Source: an uncultured Bacteroidia bacterium (GTDB lineage: Bacteria; Bacteroidota; Bacteroidia; Bacteroidales; F082). From it: a DNA stretch of 64,000 bases. Numbering within the stretch: the first letter of the stretch is position 1; every line of letters begins with the position of its first letter. Of the stretch, positions 51,181-60,806 are shown one piece after another. The notes under the pieces were generated by a model that worked only from the letters and a program-made list of their open reading frames with translations, did no database searches and was not told the DNA's origin. The stretch lies in NCBI GenBank assembly GCA_902786745.1, contig CADADR010000005.1, positions 1 to 64,000 of the forward strand. Reading direction: 5' to 3'. Position numbers and translations under genes: made by a program.

Positions 51181-52161
51181 ATGAAAAGAAACTTTACCTG
51201 TCTTACCTTGTTGCTTATCCTTGCCTTTGTCGCTGCCTTGCCTTCGTGCAAGAAGTTTGAAGGACCGCAAAAGGTGCCGGCCTATATCCATATTGAATCC
51301 ATCGAGGTGGATCCCAACCCCGAAAACTATTTCGTCTTTGGTGCCAACACCAGCAAGATCACCGATGCCTGGGTGCATATCGACGACCAGCTGATTGGCG
51401 TCTATGAGCTCCCCGCCACTTTCCCGGTCTTGAAGAAAGGACCCCACAAGGTGACGGTATATGGCGGCATCAAGGTCGACGGACGCTCCTCGGCGCGCGA
51501 CCGCTATCCTTTCTACCAGCGTGTGGTGTATGAAAACCTGAACCTGGTCGAAGACAGCATCGTCAACCTGCAACCCGTGGTGAGTTACTATCCCATCAAC
51601 AATGGAACGAATATCGCATGGATGGAGGACTTTGAGAATGCCAACACCCTGCTTCCTGTGGGTGATAGCACCATCGGCGCCAGCCGCGTCACGGGCGACG
51701 AGGCATGGCATTCGGTCAACTCTTTCTGGTCGGGTAAGGTGGAGCTGCCGCCCGACACCCTCGACTTCACGATGGCCACCGCCGACGAGTTCGACTTCTA
51801 TAAAGGCACCAACGGCGTGTATTGCCTGCTGGAGATGGACTACAACTGCAACGACACCTTCTGTGTAGGCGTGCAGTATTACGAAGGCTACCAACTGGAG
51901 ACACTGCCTTTGGTGAAGGTGACGCCTACCGACAAGAGTCACGAAAAACCCCAGAAATGGAATAAGATCTATATCAACATTGGCCCCTATATGAACAAAT
52001 ATGCCAGTGCTTCCTATTTCAAGGTCTATTTCAGTTCTGACTTGACGGCTGCCAACATCATGACTTATGGAGGTGCGCCTTATGGTCATGAGTACCATCC
52101 CATCAGCGAACCCCGCTATTATTATTTTGATAACCTGAAACTGCTTTATCGTAACCTATGA
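51181..52161 (+). CDS. Lipoprotein of unknown function, coupled to sugar transferase
   Basis: 326 residues. Signal peptide II ending ALPSC (Cys23) with KKFEG. The mature protein is beta-rich, with IHIESIEVDPNP, a PEGA-like segment (KKGPHKVTVYGGIKVDG) and a jelly-roll-like C-terminus ending PRYYYFDNLKLLY. No family name recognised. Its stop overlaps the next start (ATGA), so it is translationally coupled to the sugar transferase. Confidence 0.75.
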   Translation: MKRNFTCLTLLLILAFVAALPSCKKFEGPQKVPAYIHIESIEVDPNPENYFVFGANTSKITDAWVHIDDQLIGVYELPATFPVLKKGPHKVTVYGGIKVDGRSSARDRYPFYQRVVYENLNLVEDSIVNLQPVVSYYPINNGTNIAWMEDFENANTLLPVGDSTIGASRVTGDEAWHSVNSFWSGKVELPPDTLDFTMATADEFDFYKGTNGVYCLLEMDYNCNDTFCVGVQYYEGYQLETLPLVKVTPTDKSHEKPQKWNKIYINIGPYMNKYASASYFKVYFSSDLTAANIMTYGGAPYGHEYHPISEPRYYYFDNLKLLYRNL

Positions 52162-53582
52162 ACAAGAATAGACTGGCCACGCTCTATTTCGTCGTCGATT
52201 GGATTGCCTCCATCGTGGCGTGGACGTTGTTTTATCTCTTCCGCAAGGCCCACGAGGACCTGTATATCAATTATTGGGACCGCATCACGCATTCTTTCGT
52301 CACCCCCAGCTTCTGGCTCGGTGTCATCATCATCCCCATCTGCTGGCTTATGCTTCATGCCGTGACGGGTGCCTATGAGAAGGTCTACCAGAAATCGAGG
52401 CTGAAGGAGTTGGGTCAGACGTTCTTCATTACCCTGCTGGGTGTGGTCGTCCTCTTCTTTGTGGTGATCTTGGATGACGAAGTGGTTAGCTATAAGTCTT
52501 ATTATCAGTCGTTTATAGCCTTATTCACGCTTCAGTTCCTCATCACCTATATTCCGCGTCTGATCATCACCACCACGGTAATTTCGCGTATCCGCAGCAG
52601 GAAGATCGGATTCAATACCCTCATCGTGGGTAGCAACGACAATGCCTGCGCCATCTTCAAGGAGATCGAGGAAGAGGTGAAGCCTTCGGGTCGTCGCCTC
52701 ATTGGCTTCCTGAATGTTTACGACAAGTCGGAATATAAGCTGGCGGAGTATCTTCCCCGCTTGGGCTCCTACCGCGAGATCGAGCAGGTGGTGAAAGACA
52801 AAAACGTGGAGGAGATCATCATCGCCATCGAGCGTTCGGAGGTGGAGACGATGAAGGTGCTGCTCTCGGTGGTCGACACGACCAACGCCAACGTGAAGAT
52901 CATCCCCGCCATGCAGGACCTGGTGTTTGGCACGGTGAAGCAATCGGCCATCTGGCAGGCGCCTTTGGTGCAGGTCACCCCCGAGCTGATGCCCATTTGG
53001 CAGCGGGTGGTGAAGCGCGCTTTCGACATCGTGGCCTCCATCTTGGCCTTGGTCATCCTCTCGCCTGTGTTCTTGATCTGCGCCATCATCGTGAAGTCGA
53101 CCTCGAAAGGTCCCGTTTTCTATGTCCAGGAGCGCATCGGCAAGGGTGGCAAGCCCTTCAAGATGGCCAAGTTCCGCAGCATGCGCGTCGACGCCGAGTC
53201 GGGAGGCACGCCTCAGCTCTCGAGCGACGACGACCCGCGCATCACCAAGTTCGGCAAGTTCATGCGTAAGGTGCGCCTCGACGAGATCCCGCAGTTCTGG
53301 ACGGTGCTGAAAGGCGACATGTCGCTGGTGGGCTACCGCCCCGAACGTCAGTATTATATCGACAAGATCATGGAGACGGCCCCGTATTACCGCCTGCTGC
53401 TTAAGGTGAAGCCTGGCATCACCAGCTGGGGCGAGGTGAAATATGGCTATGCCGAGAATGTCGAGGAGATGATTGAGCGACTGAAATACGATGTGCTTTA
53501 CATCGAGAACGTCAGCCTCGCCCTCGACATCAAGATTTTGATCTATACGGTGTTAATCGTTATCCAAGGACGTGGGAAGTGA
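52158..53582 (+). CDS. Polyprenyl-phosphate sugar phosphotransferase (WcaJ/bacterial sugar transferase family)
   Basis: 474 residues. Four to five N-terminal membrane segments, a CoA-binding-like middle domain ([16 protein letters not shown]), one membrane helix (about 285-310) and the conserved C-terminal sugar transferase domain ([63 protein letters not shown]). It loads the first sugar onto undecaprenyl phosphate for exopolysaccharide or O-antigen. No other glycan-cluster genes follow. Ends 30 bases inside the convergent tdk gene. Confidence 0.92.
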   Translation: MNKNRLATLYFVVDWIASIVAWTLFYLFRKAHEDLYINYWDRITHSFVTPSFWLGVIIIPICWLMLHAVTGAYEKVYQKSRLKELGQTFFITLLGVVVLFFVVILDDEVVSYKSYYQSFIALFTLQFLITYIPRLIITTTVISRIRSRKIGFNTLIVGSNDNACAIFKEIEEEVKPSGRRLIGFLNVYDKSEYKLAEYLPRLGSYREIEQVVKDKNVEEIIIAIERSEVETMKVLLSVVDTTNANVKIIPAMQDLVFGTVKQSAIWQAPLVQVTPELMPIWQRVVKRAFDIVASILALVILSPVFLICAIIVKSTSKGPVFYVQERIGKGGKPFKMAKFRSMRVDAESGGTPQLSSDDDPRITKFGKFMRKVRLDEIPQFWTVLKGDMSLVGYRPERQYYIDKIMETAPYYRLLLKVKPGITSWGEVKYGYAENVEEMIERLKYDVLYIENVSLALDIKILIYTVLIVIQGRGK

Positions 53583-54161
53583 TTCCCGCTCCTGCTGGGC
53601 CTTCAGGTAACAGGCGCGGCAGAGTGGCTCGTAGCTTTCCGTCTCTCCCAATACCACTAGTTTGTCGCCCGCAATGGTGCGGTGTGAGTATTGCGCCGGA
53701 CTGCCGCAGCGCACGCAGATGGCATGCACCTTGGTGACGTCTTCGGCGATGGCCATCAACGTGGGCATGGGACCGAAGGGCTTGCCCATGAAGTCCATGT
53801 CCAAACCGGCTATGATGACGCGCACGCCTTGGTTGGCCAGCTGCTGGCACACGTTGGGCAATTCGTCGTCGAGGAACTGGGCCTCGTCGATGCCGACCAC
53901 GTCGACGTCGTTGGCATAGAAAAGGATCTCACTGGCACTCTCCACCGGGATGGAATGCAAGGCCGTGGCGTTGTGCGAAACCACGTCCTCCTCGCTGTAG
54001 CGCGTGTCGACACCAGGCTTGAAGATCTCGACCTTCAGCTTGGCGATTTTGGCACGCTTCAACCTACGGATCAGCTCTTCGGTCTTACCCGAAAACATGG
54101 AGCCGCAAATGACCTCGATCCAACCTTGAGTCCTATTGTGTGAATCTTTTTCCAGAAACAT
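53553..54161 (-). CDS. tdk: Thymidine kinase
   Basis: 202 residues. Walker [12 protein letters not shown], the DEAQF motif ([11 protein letters not shown]), the lasso [12 protein letters not shown] and a zinc site (CVRCGSPA...CRACY). Phosphorylates thymidine for salvage. Its 3' end overlaps the sugar transferase gene in the opposite direction. Confidence 0.95.
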   Translation of the reverse strand: MFLEKDSHNRTQGWIEVICGSMFSGKTEELIRRLKRAKIAKLKVEIFKPGVDTRYSEEDVVSHNATALHSIPVESASEILFYANDVDVVGIDEAQFLDDELPNVCQQLANQGVRVIIAGLDMDFMGKPFGPMPTLMAIAEDVTKVHAICVRCGSPAQYSHRTIAGDKLVVLGETESYEPLCRACYLKAQQERESLPTSLDND

Positions 54162-54218
54162 AACGAAGGTAGTTAGATTATTTGTAATTTAGCACCCAAA
54201 ATTAGAGATAAATCTTTT

Positions 54219-55286
54219 ATGAACGACACTTTTGAGAGCCAAAAAGAACAGTTGGTTTCTATTAAGCAGGAAATCAGCTTGTTATACCAACAAATTAACT
54301 ACCTGTTAAGAAACGAGAAACCCCTCGAACTCCTCGACTTGGATGTGCTGATGAACCGCACACACACCCTTTACGATATGTTATGCTCCGTTAACGTGGG
54401 CGCAGTGGCCGACGACGAAGACCTTCCTTTCGACGCCGATGACATCGCTGGCCTCTTCGGCGGGATGACGCAAGAGGAACAACCTGAGGCAAAGCCCGAA
54501 CCCGAGCCGGAACCTGAACCAGAACCTGAGCCGGAACCTGAACCCGAACCCGAGCCAGCCCCCGAACCTGTCGTTGAGCCGACACCTGAGCCCGTCGTTG
54601 AGCCCGAACCCGTGGTGGCTCCCACTCCGGTGGTTGAAGCGTCTGTGCCTCAGCCCGAACCCGAGCCAGAAGTGGCTCCCGTCGAGGAAGAGCGTCCCTT
54701 GGGCGACGATTTCGGTGTGTTCCTCCGCTTCGAAGAGGTGCCAGAACCCGAGCCAGAGGCGAAGGTCGAGACGGTCGAAAAAGACGGCAAGGTGGTGCAT
54801 GTGATGGAGGAGATCCCAGAGGAGGACATCCCCGAGCGCGACCGCGTGCATGGCGAAGACCTGGTGACCGATAACCCCTTGGTGATGCCGCGAATGGACG
54901 ACGAGCGAATGGCCGAGAGGGAAGAGATCGAGCGCCAGTCGTCGGACGGCATGTCGGGCTTCTTCGGACAAGACGACTCCAGCTTTGAGCTTTCGTTGGG
55001 CGAGAGCATGATGGGCGAGGACCACTCACTGGCCGCCAAGCTGCAGCAGGCCCCTGGCCGCGACCTGAAGTCGGTCATCGGCATCAACGACAAGTTCTTG
55101 TTCGTCAACGAACTGTTTGGCGGCAGCATGGAGAAATACAACAAGTCCATCGAGAACCTCAACGACTTGAAGACCTTGAACGGCGCCATGATTTATCTCA
55201 ACGAGCTGAAGATCGAGTTGCAGTGGAACAGCAGCAACGAAGCCTATCAGAAACTCAAGGACTTGGTTTCCCACAAGTTTGAATAA
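54219..55286 (+). CDS. Hypothetical protein with Pro-Glu repeat linker
   Basis: 355 residues. N-terminal helical region (1-60), then a linker (about 88-160) of alternating Pro-Glu dipeptides ([11 protein letters not shown]) coded by short degenerate 6- to 18-base repeats. The conserved C-terminal helical domain (about 280-355: [22 protein letters not shown]...LKDLVSHKF) is known in Bacteroidota hypothetical proteins. No signal peptide. rsmI follows 8 bases later. Function unknown. Confidence 0.8.
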   Translation: MNDTFESQKEQLVSIKQEISLLYQQINYLLRNEKPLELLDLDVLMNRTHTLYDMLCSVNVGAVADDEDLPFDADDIAGLFGGMTQEEQPEAKPEPEPEPEPEPEPEPEPEPEPAPEPVVEPTPEPVVEPEPVVAPTPVVEASVPQPEPEPEVAPVEEERPLGDDFGVFLRFEEVPEPEPEAKVETVEKDGKVVHVMEEIPEEDIPERDRVHGEDLVTDNPLVMPRMDDERMAEREEIERQSSDGMSGFFGQDDSSFELSLGESMMGEDHSLAAKLQQAPGRDLKSVIGINDKFLFVNELFGGSMEKYNKSIENLNDLKTLNGAMIYLNELKIELQWNSSNEAYQKLKDLVSHKFE

Positions 55287-55294
55287 CCCTAGCC

Positions 55295-56008
55295 ATGTCG
55301 AAGCTCTATCTTGTGCCGACGCCCATAGGCAACCTCGAGGACATCACCCTGCGTGCCATCCGTATCCTCAAGGAGGTGGACGGTATCCTCGCCGAGGACA
55401 CCCGCACCTCGGGCAACCTGTTGCGGCATCTCGACATCAGCAAGCCCATGACGGCCTTCCACATCCGCAACGAGCATCAGGTGGTGGAACGCATGGCCGA
55501 TAGGATACAGGCAGGGGAGACCCTCGCCTTGGTCACCGATGCCGGCACACCCGCCATCTCCGACCCGGGTTTTCTGCTGGTGCGCGAGTGCGTCAAGCGG
55601 GGCATCGAGGTGGAGTGTCTGCCCGGGCCGACGGCCTTCGTTCCTGCTTTGGTCAACTCGGGGCTGCCGGCCGAGAAGTTCATCTTCGAAGGCTTCCTGC
55701 CGCATAAGAAAGGCCGCCAGACCAAGCTGCAGGCAGTGGCCACTTATCCCTATACGACCATCCTCTACGAGTCGCCGTTCCGCCTGCTGAAGACCTTGCA
55801 GCAACTGGCTGAGGTGTGTGGACCCGAGCGTAAGGTCTGCGTCTCGCGCGAGCTGACCAAAATCCACGAAGAGAACGCCCGCGGCACCTTGGCCGAGGTG
55901 ATCGAGCATTTCTCCAAGAAAGACATCAAGGGCGAAATCGTCATTGTGCTCGAAGGCGCATTAGGTGCCGACAACTTCCAAGCGGATGACGACGCTGACG
56001 AAAACTGA
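55295..56008 (+). CDS. rsmI: 16S rRNA (cytidine1402-2'-O)-methyltransferase
   Basis: 237 residues. LYLVPTPIGNLEDITLRA, EDTRTSGNLL, TDAGTPAISDPG and LPGPTAFVPAL are RsmI motifs of the tetrapyrrole-methylase fold. Ends three bases before the convergent FMN-binding lipoprotein. Confidence 0.95.
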   Translation: MSKLYLVPTPIGNLEDITLRAIRILKEVDGILAEDTRTSGNLLRHLDISKPMTAFHIRNEHQVVERMADRIQAGETLALVTDAGTPAISDPGFLLVRECVKRGIEVECLPGPTAFVPALVNSGLPAEKFIFEGFLPHKKGRQTKLQAVATYPYTTILYESPFRLLKTLQQLAEVCGPERKVCVSRELTKIHEENARGTLAEVIEHFSKKDIKGEIVIVLEGALGADNFQADDDADEN

Positions 56009-56011
56009 TCC

Positions 56012-56506
56012 TTACTTCTTCACCTGTCTTTGGTAGGCCTTTAGGCGTGCGACAAGGCTGTTTTTCACACCGTTGGAGGTGTAGGTGGCGCCACTGACGG
56101 CATCCACATCCTGATTCAAGGCTTCGTCGACGGTGAGGCCTTTCCAGGCTTCGTAGAGTCCGCCTTCAACGACGCGCTGTGCGAAACGGGGCGTCTCCTG
56201 GTTTTCCAGCAAGGCCACCTCTTTGATGCGCCCTTCGGCATCCAAGGCGATTAAAAGAGGAGTGGGGCCGTTGAAGCCTTTCACGTTGTCGGAATAAGGC
56301 GAGGAATACAATACTGTTCCCAATTTGTTGCCTTTGGCGTCTTTCACTTCATAGAAGGCCGTGTCGATGGCCTTGGTCTTGGCGGCATCGGCGAAATAGG
56401 GTTTGACATCCGCAACGGGTAGTTCGGGCAGCTTGGGCCCACAGCTGCCCAACCCTAAGGCGGCGGTCAGCATGAGCAAGCCTGCAAAAAGGTGTCGTGT
56501 TTTCAT
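56012..56506 (-). CDS. FMN-binding domain lipoprotein
   Basis: 164 residues. Signal peptide II with GLGSC (Cys22). The C-terminal domain ends with DAVSGATYTSNGVKNSL, the (D/S)GATxT/S site at which ApbE attaches FMN to a Thr. An exported one-domain flavoprotein, a possible electron carrier. No ApbE or Rnf/Nqr gene is nearby. Divergent from udk; its promoter (TATTTTTG on the minus strand) is at 56531-56538. Confidence 0.85.
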   Translation of the reverse strand: MKTRHLFAGLLMLTAALGLGSCGPKLPELPVADVKPYFADAAKTKAIDTAFYEVKDAKGNKLGTVLYSSPYSDNVKGFNGPTPLLIALDAEGRIKEVALLENQETPRFAQRVVEGGLYEAWKGLTVDEALNQDVDAVSGATYTSNGVKNSLVARLKAYQRQVKK

Positions 56507-56569
56507 TTTTGTGGATTTTTATTTTTTGTGCAAAAATACACAAAACACCCAAAAATTCGACAAAATCCT

Positions 56570-56577
56570 TATCTTTG
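56570..56577 (+). promoter_or_regulatory. -7 promoter element of udk
   Basis: TATCTTTG, 22 bases before the ATG at 56599. It decides the start: the open frame continues upstream to 56497 but that start would lie before the promoter. Confidence 0.65.
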
Positions 56578-56598
56578 TGGCTTCTAAAACATGGAATT

Positions 56599-57207
56599 AT
56601 GCTAGTTATTGGTATTGCCGGCGGCTCGGGTTCGGGTAAGACCACCGTCGTAAAGGAACTGGTTAGACAATTGCCAGAGAACTCAGTATCAGTCATTTCC
56701 CAGGACGCCTATTACTATGACAACGGCGACAAGACCCCTGAGGAAAAGAAGCAAATCAATTTCGACCACCCCGACGCCATCGAGTGGGACCTGCTCATCG
56801 ACCATCTCGATAGGCTGAAGCGGGGCGAGACCATCCCGATGCCTATCTACACCTATGTCACCTGCGCCCGTTCGCAGGAGGTCATCTATGTGCATCCCAC
56901 CGAGGTCATCATCGTGGAAGGCATCATGGTGCTGACCCAAGAGGAGCTGCGCAACCGCATGGACATCAAGGTGTATGTGGATACCGACGGCGACGAGCGC
57001 CTAATGCGTATCATCCGCCGCGACATCGCTGAGCGTGGCCGCACCTGGGAGGACGTGCTGCGCCATTACCAGACCTTCGTGAAACCCATGCACCAGCAGT
57101 TCATCGAGCCGACCAAACGCACGGCCGACATCATCCTGCCGCGTGGCTCAAGTCCCGTGGTGGTCGACATCCTCGCCTCACGAATCAAGATGCATCTGGG
57201 GAAATAA
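56599..57207 (+). CDS. udk: Uridine kinase
   Basis: 202 residues from the ATG at 56599. Walker A GIAGGSGSGKTTVV, DAYYYDNGDKTPEEK, FDHPDAIEWDLL and RRDIAERGRT are the uridine/cytidine kinase motifs. Phosphorylates uridine and cytidine for salvage. Followed by a bidirectional terminator and a tRNA-Gln on the other strand. Confidence 0.94.
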   Translation: MLVIGIAGGSGSGKTTVVKELVRQLPENSVSVISQDAYYYDNGDKTPEEKKQINFDHPDAIEWDLLIDHLDRLKRGETIPMPIYTYVTCARSQEVIYVHPTEVIIVEGIMVLTQEELRNRMDIKVYVDTDGDERLMRIIRRDIAERGRTWEDVLRHYQTFVKPMHQQFIEPTKRTADIILPRGSSPVVVDILASRIKMHLGK

Positions 57208-57230
57208 TAGGGGAGAGACATAACGAAAAA

Positions 57231-57255
57231 AGCCGAACAAACGTTCGGCTTTTTT
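57231..57255. terminator. Shared terminator of udk and tRNA-Gln
   Basis: AGCCGAAC (57231-57238) and GTTCGGCT (57243-57250) with a 4-base loop; five T on the + side and A-run on the other, so it works in both directions. Confidence 0.85.
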
Positions 57256-57256
57256 G

Positions 57257-57327
57257 TTGTCCAACCAGGATTCGAACCTAGACTAACTGATCCAGAGTCA
57301 GTTGTGCTGCCATTACACCATTGGACA
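57257..57327 (-). tRNA. tRNA-Gln (anticodon CTG)
   Basis: On the minus strand the acceptor stem is TGTCCAA/TTGGACA, which starts with U1-A72 as in glutamine tRNAs. The D arm is GTGT/GCAC, the anticodon stem is ACTGA/TCAGT with loop CTCTGGA (anticodon CTG), and the T arm is CTAGG-TTCGAAT-CCTGG. No CCA encoded. A -7 element (TATTTTTG, minus, at 57341-57348) precedes it. Confidence 0.9.
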
Positions 57328-57438
57328 TCCAAATCGGCTGCAAAAATACGCTTTTTTTGAATGCTGCAACTAAAATCGGAGATTTTTTTTCGGATTTTTT
57401 TCGAGCCGTGAGCGAAGGCCTCCGTAACTGATTATTTA

Positions 57439-58236
57439 TCAGTAGTTATTGAAGCGCGAGCCCCAGTTGTAGGAGAGCATGAAGGTGATGAACACTTTCT
57501 TGTTGCGTTCCGAGTCCATGATGGAGACGCCAAAGGGGAAGTATTCGGCTTTCACGTCGATGTTGACGGCCTGCACTTGGGTGCGCGACTTGGCGAAGTC
57601 GAAGCTGAGCCCCAGCGAGGCATGCACTCCGGGCGACACCTTGATCTCGCCGAGGCCTTTGGTGAAGGCTGAGCGACCGAGTATGTCGACCCATTCGTCT
57701 TTATGGTCGAAGGTCTGCTCGTCGTAGGTCTCCCAATAGGTGCCGTCGGCGAGCGGCTTGTAGATGCTCACATAATAATAGTAAGGCTTGAGCAGGGCCA
57801 ACGACGCCCCTGCCTCGTAGGTCCAGCGCGTCTCGATGCCGCCCCAATAGGGCTTGCCGAAGATGCGTCGCTCCTCGCCATAGCCGAAACGGGCCACGTA
57901 GGCATAGTTCAGCTTGCCATACACGAAAGGCCGCATGTTGAACGACGACATGTTGAGTGTCTTCAGTTCCTTGAGCGAGCGCAACGAGACGACTTGCGCC
58001 TCCCAGTTTCGGGTCACATGGATGCTCTTGATCCGCCCGATCTTGAAACCCGCTCCCAACCCGCGCGTGTGCATGGCTACATGGAAGGAGTTCTGGTGGT
58101 TGTAGACCAGCTTCTCCTCGAGCGGCTTGTCGTCGTCGCTCTGTATGTCGATGTTTTGGGCTGACAACAAAAAAGGACACGCTCCGAAAAGCGTGAGCAT
58201 GAGGATGCGTATGAAGTGTTGTCTGAGGGCAGTCAT
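57439..58236 (-). CDS. Exported beta-barrel-like hypothetical protein
   Basis: 265 residues with signal peptide (about 1-26, ending LLSAQ). Alternating aromatic/small strands such as SFHVAMHTRGLGAGFKIG, VYGKLNYAYVARFGYG and a last strand KVFITFMLSYNWGSRFNNY suggest an outer-membrane barrel. No family recognised. Ends upstream of the tRNA-Gln promoter and is in the same direction as the small lipoprotein at 58258, 21 bases away. Confidence 0.75.
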   Translation of the reverse strand: MTALRQHFIRILMLTLFGACPFLLSAQNIDIQSDDDKPLEEKLVYNHQNSFHVAMHTRGLGAGFKIGRIKSIHVTRNWEAQVVSLRSLKELKTLNMSSFNMRPFVYGKLNYAYVARFGYGEERRIFGKPYWGGIETRWTYEAGASLALLKPYYYYVSIYKPLADGTYWETYDEQTFDHKDEWVDILGRSAFTKGLGEIKVSPGVHASLGLSFDFAKSRTQVQAVNIDVKAEYFPFGVSIMDSERNKKVFITFMLSYNWGSRFNNY

Positions 58237-58257
58237 GGCAACCTCCCAACACCTGTA

Positions 58258-58389
58258 TTAATAACGCGTTTCCTTGATGTACTTTTGCGATTCGCCGTAG
58301 GCAGGGCAAGTCTTGTTCGACCTGCATGACGTCATGACGATGCCTGAAACAAAGGCGATTAACAGGGCGATGGCAAGTTTTTTCTTCAT
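58258..58389 (-). CDS. Very small lipoprotein
   Basis: 43 residues from the ATG at 58387-58389: [22 protein letters not shown] (Cys22), then [21 protein letters not shown]. The short mature part with a second Cys and the CPAY motif is seen in small Bacteroidota lipoproteins. It lies just upstream of the barrel-like gene on the same strand and is probably co-transcribed with it. Confidence 0.7.
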   Translation of the reverse strand: MKKKLAIALLIAFVSGIVMTSCRSNKTCPAYGESQKYIKETRY

Positions 58390-58465
58390 AGCTATGAAAT
58401 TTGGTCTGCAAAGTAACGCATTTTTCTCCAAAAAATTGCCATCTTTGCAGAATAATTTTGAAAAT

Positions 58466-59146
58466 ATGGAAGTTAAGAAACCCAATATCGACGAAAGCTG
58501 GTACCAAGTGCTGCGGCCGCAGTTCGAGGCACCCTACTTCGCCGACCTCAAGTCGTTCCTCGTCAGCGAGAAGCGGCAGTATGCCGTCTATCCTCCGGGT
58601 CCCTTGATCTTCAACGCCTTCAACCTCACGCCTTTCGACAAGGTGAAGGTGGTCATCTTGGGCCAGGACCCCTATCACGGCCCGGGACAGGCCCACGGCC
58701 TCTCGTTCTCGGTGCCCGATGGCGTGCCCTTCCCGCCCAGCCTGCAGAACATCTTCAAGGAGCTGAATGCCGACCTCGGCGTGCCCATGGCGCGCTCGGG
58801 CAACCTCGAGAAATGGGCTAGGGAAGGGGTGCTGCTCCTCAACGCTTCGCTGACGGTGCGCGCCGGACAGGCCGCCTCGCACTCGCGGCACGGCTGGGAA
58901 CAGTTTACCGACGCCGCCATCTGCGCCCTGTCGGAACGACGCGAGCACCTCGTCTTCATCCTCTGGGGCAACTACGCCATCGCCAAACAGACCCTGATCG
59001 ACCCGAACAAGCACCTGATCCTGAAGTCGGTGCACCCCTCGCCGCTCTCCGCCAGCCGCGGCTTCTTCGGCTGCCATCACTTCTCGCAAACGAACCGTTA
59101 TTTGATAGAGCATGGTATTGAACCGATTGATTGGAGTTTACCCTAA
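58466..59146 (+). CDS. ung: Uracil-DNA glycosylase
   Basis: 226 residues from the ATG at 58466. [18 protein letters not shown] carries the catalytic Asp and His region, [12 protein letters not shown] the uracil pocket, and [13 protein letters not shown] the minor-groove loop. Removes uracil from DNA. The upstream extension of the frame to 58313 overlaps the opposite lipoprotein and is not credible. Confidence 0.95.
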   Translation: MEVKKPNIDESWYQVLRPQFEAPYFADLKSFLVSEKRQYAVYPPGPLIFNAFNLTPFDKVKVVILGQDPYHGPGQAHGLSFSVPDGVPFPPSLQNIFKELNADLGVPMARSGNLEKWAREGVLLLNASLTVRAGQAASHSRHGWEQFTDAAICALSERREHLVFILWGNYAIAKQTLIDPNKHLILKSVHPSPLSASRGFFGCHHFSQTNRYLIEHGIEPIDWSLP

Positions 59147-59152
59147 TCATTG

Positions 59153-59285
59153 GAGATTCCCTTCGGGAATGGAGAAGCTGTTGTTTTGTTGACTGCGGCG
59201 GCATGAAACGGTTCCTGGCTGGTAACGGCCCAAACCGCCGCGTGGTACCTAATAGCATTAACTCCATTCCCCGCAGGGGAATCTC
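59153..59285. repeat. Nested-palindrome intergenic repeat, copy B
   Basis: 133 bases between ung and rdgB. Ends GAGATTCCCTTCGGGAATGG (59153-59172) and its near reverse complement ending at 59285. Inner pair GCGGCGGCA / GCCGCCGC. The centre (GGCATGAAACGGTTCCTGGC ... CCGCCGCGTGGTACCT) is closely shared with copy C. Confidence 0.85.
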
Positions 59286-59312
59286 AACCCTAATATAAAC
59301 CTTTATTGTAAA

Positions 59313-59894
59313 ATGAAACAAATCGTATTTGCCACTAACAATAAGAACAAACTGCGCGAGATGCGCGAAATCATGGAAGGCCTCTATGAGGTCCTGAGCC
59401 TCGACGACATCGGCTGCCACGAAGATATCGTCGAAGACGCCGAAACCATCGAAGGCAACGCCAAGATCAAGGCGGACTTCGTCACCAACAAGTACCACGT
59501 GGACTGTTTCTCCGACGACTCCGGCCTCGAGGTGGAGGCCTTGGGCGGCGCCCCGGGCGTCTATTCGGCACGCTATGCCGGCGAGCATTGCACCTATCAG
59601 GACAACGTCGACAAGATGCTTGCTGCCATGAAGGGACAGACCAACCGCAAGGCGGCCTTCCGCACCTGCATCGCGCTGAACCTCGACGGTCAGTCCTATT
59701 TCTTCGAAGGCCGTTGCGACGGTCGCATCACCGAGGAGCAACGCGGCACCGATGGCTTCGGCTACGACCCCATCTTCCAGCCCGACGGCTACGAGCAGAC
59801 CTTCGCCGAGCTGGGCCACGAAGTGAAAAACGCCATCAGCCACCGTGGCAAGGCCACGCGTAAGCTGATCGCGTTTTTGAAGGAATTGGGTTGA
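59313..59894 (+). CDS. rdgB: Non-canonical purine NTP pyrophosphatase (RdgB/HAM1)
   Basis: 193 residues. [15 protein letters not shown] (N-terminal signature), [44 protein letters not shown] and [11 protein letters not shown]. Removes dITP/XTP from the nucleotide pool. Flanked by repeat copy B and a structured intergenic region. Confidence 0.95.
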   Translation: MKQIVFATNNKNKLREMREIMEGLYEVLSLDDIGCHEDIVEDAETIEGNAKIKADFVTNKYHVDCFSDDSGLEVEALGGAPGVYSARYAGEHCTYQDNVDKMLAAMKGQTNRKAAFRTCIALNLDGQSYFFEGRCDGRITEEQRGTDGFGYDPIFQPDGYEQTFAELGHEVKNAISHRGKATRKLIAFLKELG

Positions 59895-59910
59895 GTCGTA
59901 AATACAAAAG

Positions 59911-60085
59911 AAGGCATCCGACATTCATAGTCAACCGGTCGGTAGTGCGCCGTGCGGCCTAAGCCGTACATTCGGGTGACAACGTGCTAAGCCTGCGCCG
60001 TGCTGTTCATCGTGAACGGGTGCTGCCGGCTCCGGGCAACGATCAGTGGTGGGGGTTCGGTTCGCCCTACAAACGCGGATGCCTT
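59911..60085. ncRNA. Structured intergenic region closed by a perfect 10-bp inverted repeat
   Basis: AAGGCATCCG (59911-59920) and CGGATGCCTT (60076-60085) could close a 175-base domain. Inside are GTGCGGC-CTAA-GCCGTAC (7 bp), GTTCA-TCG-TGAAC and TGCC-GGCTCC-GGGCA hairpins. No convincing protein frame is present. It could be a structured RNA or a small mobile repeat. The strand is not decided because no clear promoter is seen on either side, although rdgB transcription would run into it. Confidence 0.4.
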
Positions 60086-60090
60086 GTGGT

Positions 60091-60546
60091 TCAGACCAGC
60101 TCGGTCTGGAAGTTGAGTGCCTGTATCTCCATGTCGAGTTGGCGCAGCTGTGCGGAGCATTCGTCCACCTTCTTGCCGATGGCTTTCACGTCGACCACGG
60201 TCACCGTCTTGATCTCCGAGCGTGAGTAGCGGTCTTGTCCCGCCGAGGCGGTGTCGAAGATGCTGCGCAGGTTGCTGACGCGCATGGTCAGCACGTCCTT
60301 GCGTGCCATGAGTTGGGTGAGGGTGACGCCCTGGGCGTTGGTGGTCTGCATGTTGGTGGCGTTGATGCGCCAGATGAGGTCTTCGAGCTGCGTGAGGCAG
60401 GCGTCGAGTTCCTTCATCAGCTCCGTGGGCTCTTCCGAGGGCGTGTCGCCTTCTTGCACCTTCACGTTGTTCTGTATGCGCTGTCCCAGCTGTTGGATGC
60501 GCTTCTGCAGGTCTTTCCTGATGCTTAATGCTTCTGCGAGTTTCAT
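60091..60546 (-). CDS. DIP1984 family protein (septicolysin-like)
   Basis: 151 residues, almost wholly helical. MKLAEALSIRKDLQKRIQQLGQRIQNNVKVQEGDTPSEEP is the family N-terminus. Named septicolysin by history, but function is not established. Its promoter (TATCTTTG on the minus strand) is at 60566-60573. Confidence 0.85.
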   Translation of the reverse strand: MKLAEALSIRKDLQKRIQQLGQRIQNNVKVQEGDTPSEEPTELMKELDACLTQLEDLIWRINATNMQTTNAQGVTLTQLMARKDVLTMRVSNLRSIFDTASAGQDRYSRSEIKTVTVVDVKAIGKKVDECSAQLRQLDMEIQALNFQTELV

Positions 60547-60593
60547 AGTTTGTGGAATTTTGGGGCAAAGATAGGCATTTTAATTGAGAAATT

Positions 60594-60725
60594 AGATTCC
60601 CTTCGGGAATGGAGGAGTACGTAGAGTGACCAGCGGCGGCATGTAACGGTTTCTGGCATGTAACGGCTCAAGCCGCCGCGTGGTACCTTTCTTATTGGCC
60701 TCCATTCCCGCATAGCGGGAACCTC
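60594..60725. repeat. Nested-palindrome intergenic repeat, copy C
   Basis: 132 bases. Ends AGATTCCCTTCGGGAATGGA and TCCATTCCCGC...GGGAACCT. Inner GCGGCGGCA/GCCGCCGC pair. It shares with copy B most of the 55-base centre, including CCGCCGCGTGGTACCT. Confidence 0.85.
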
Positions 60726-60751
60726 ATAATTCCACCATTACACACTTGAGA

Positions 60752-60802
60752 GTCATTCCGGACTTGATCCGGAAATCGAAGATTCGACGGAGTCAATCTC
60801 CT
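60752..60802. repeat. GTCATTCCGGACTTGATCCGG-type dispersed repeat
   Basis: GTCATTCCGGACTTGATCCG followed by a TCGAAGATTCGA hairpin and GTCAATCTCCTG. Parts recur at 12842-12869, 13001-13030 and about 62221-62234. Typical of small intergenic repeats spread over a genome. Confidence 0.6.
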
Positions 60803-60806
60803 GTAG

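Noticed and set aside
58313..58465. N-terminal extension of ung
   Set aside because: It would be translated across the opposite lipoprotein gene and before the likely promoter; the family N-terminus begins at the ATG at 58466.
57701..59113. A 470-codon open frame on the minus strand
   Set aside because: It covers the antisense of ung and part of the barrel-like gene in another frame, so it is a shadow.
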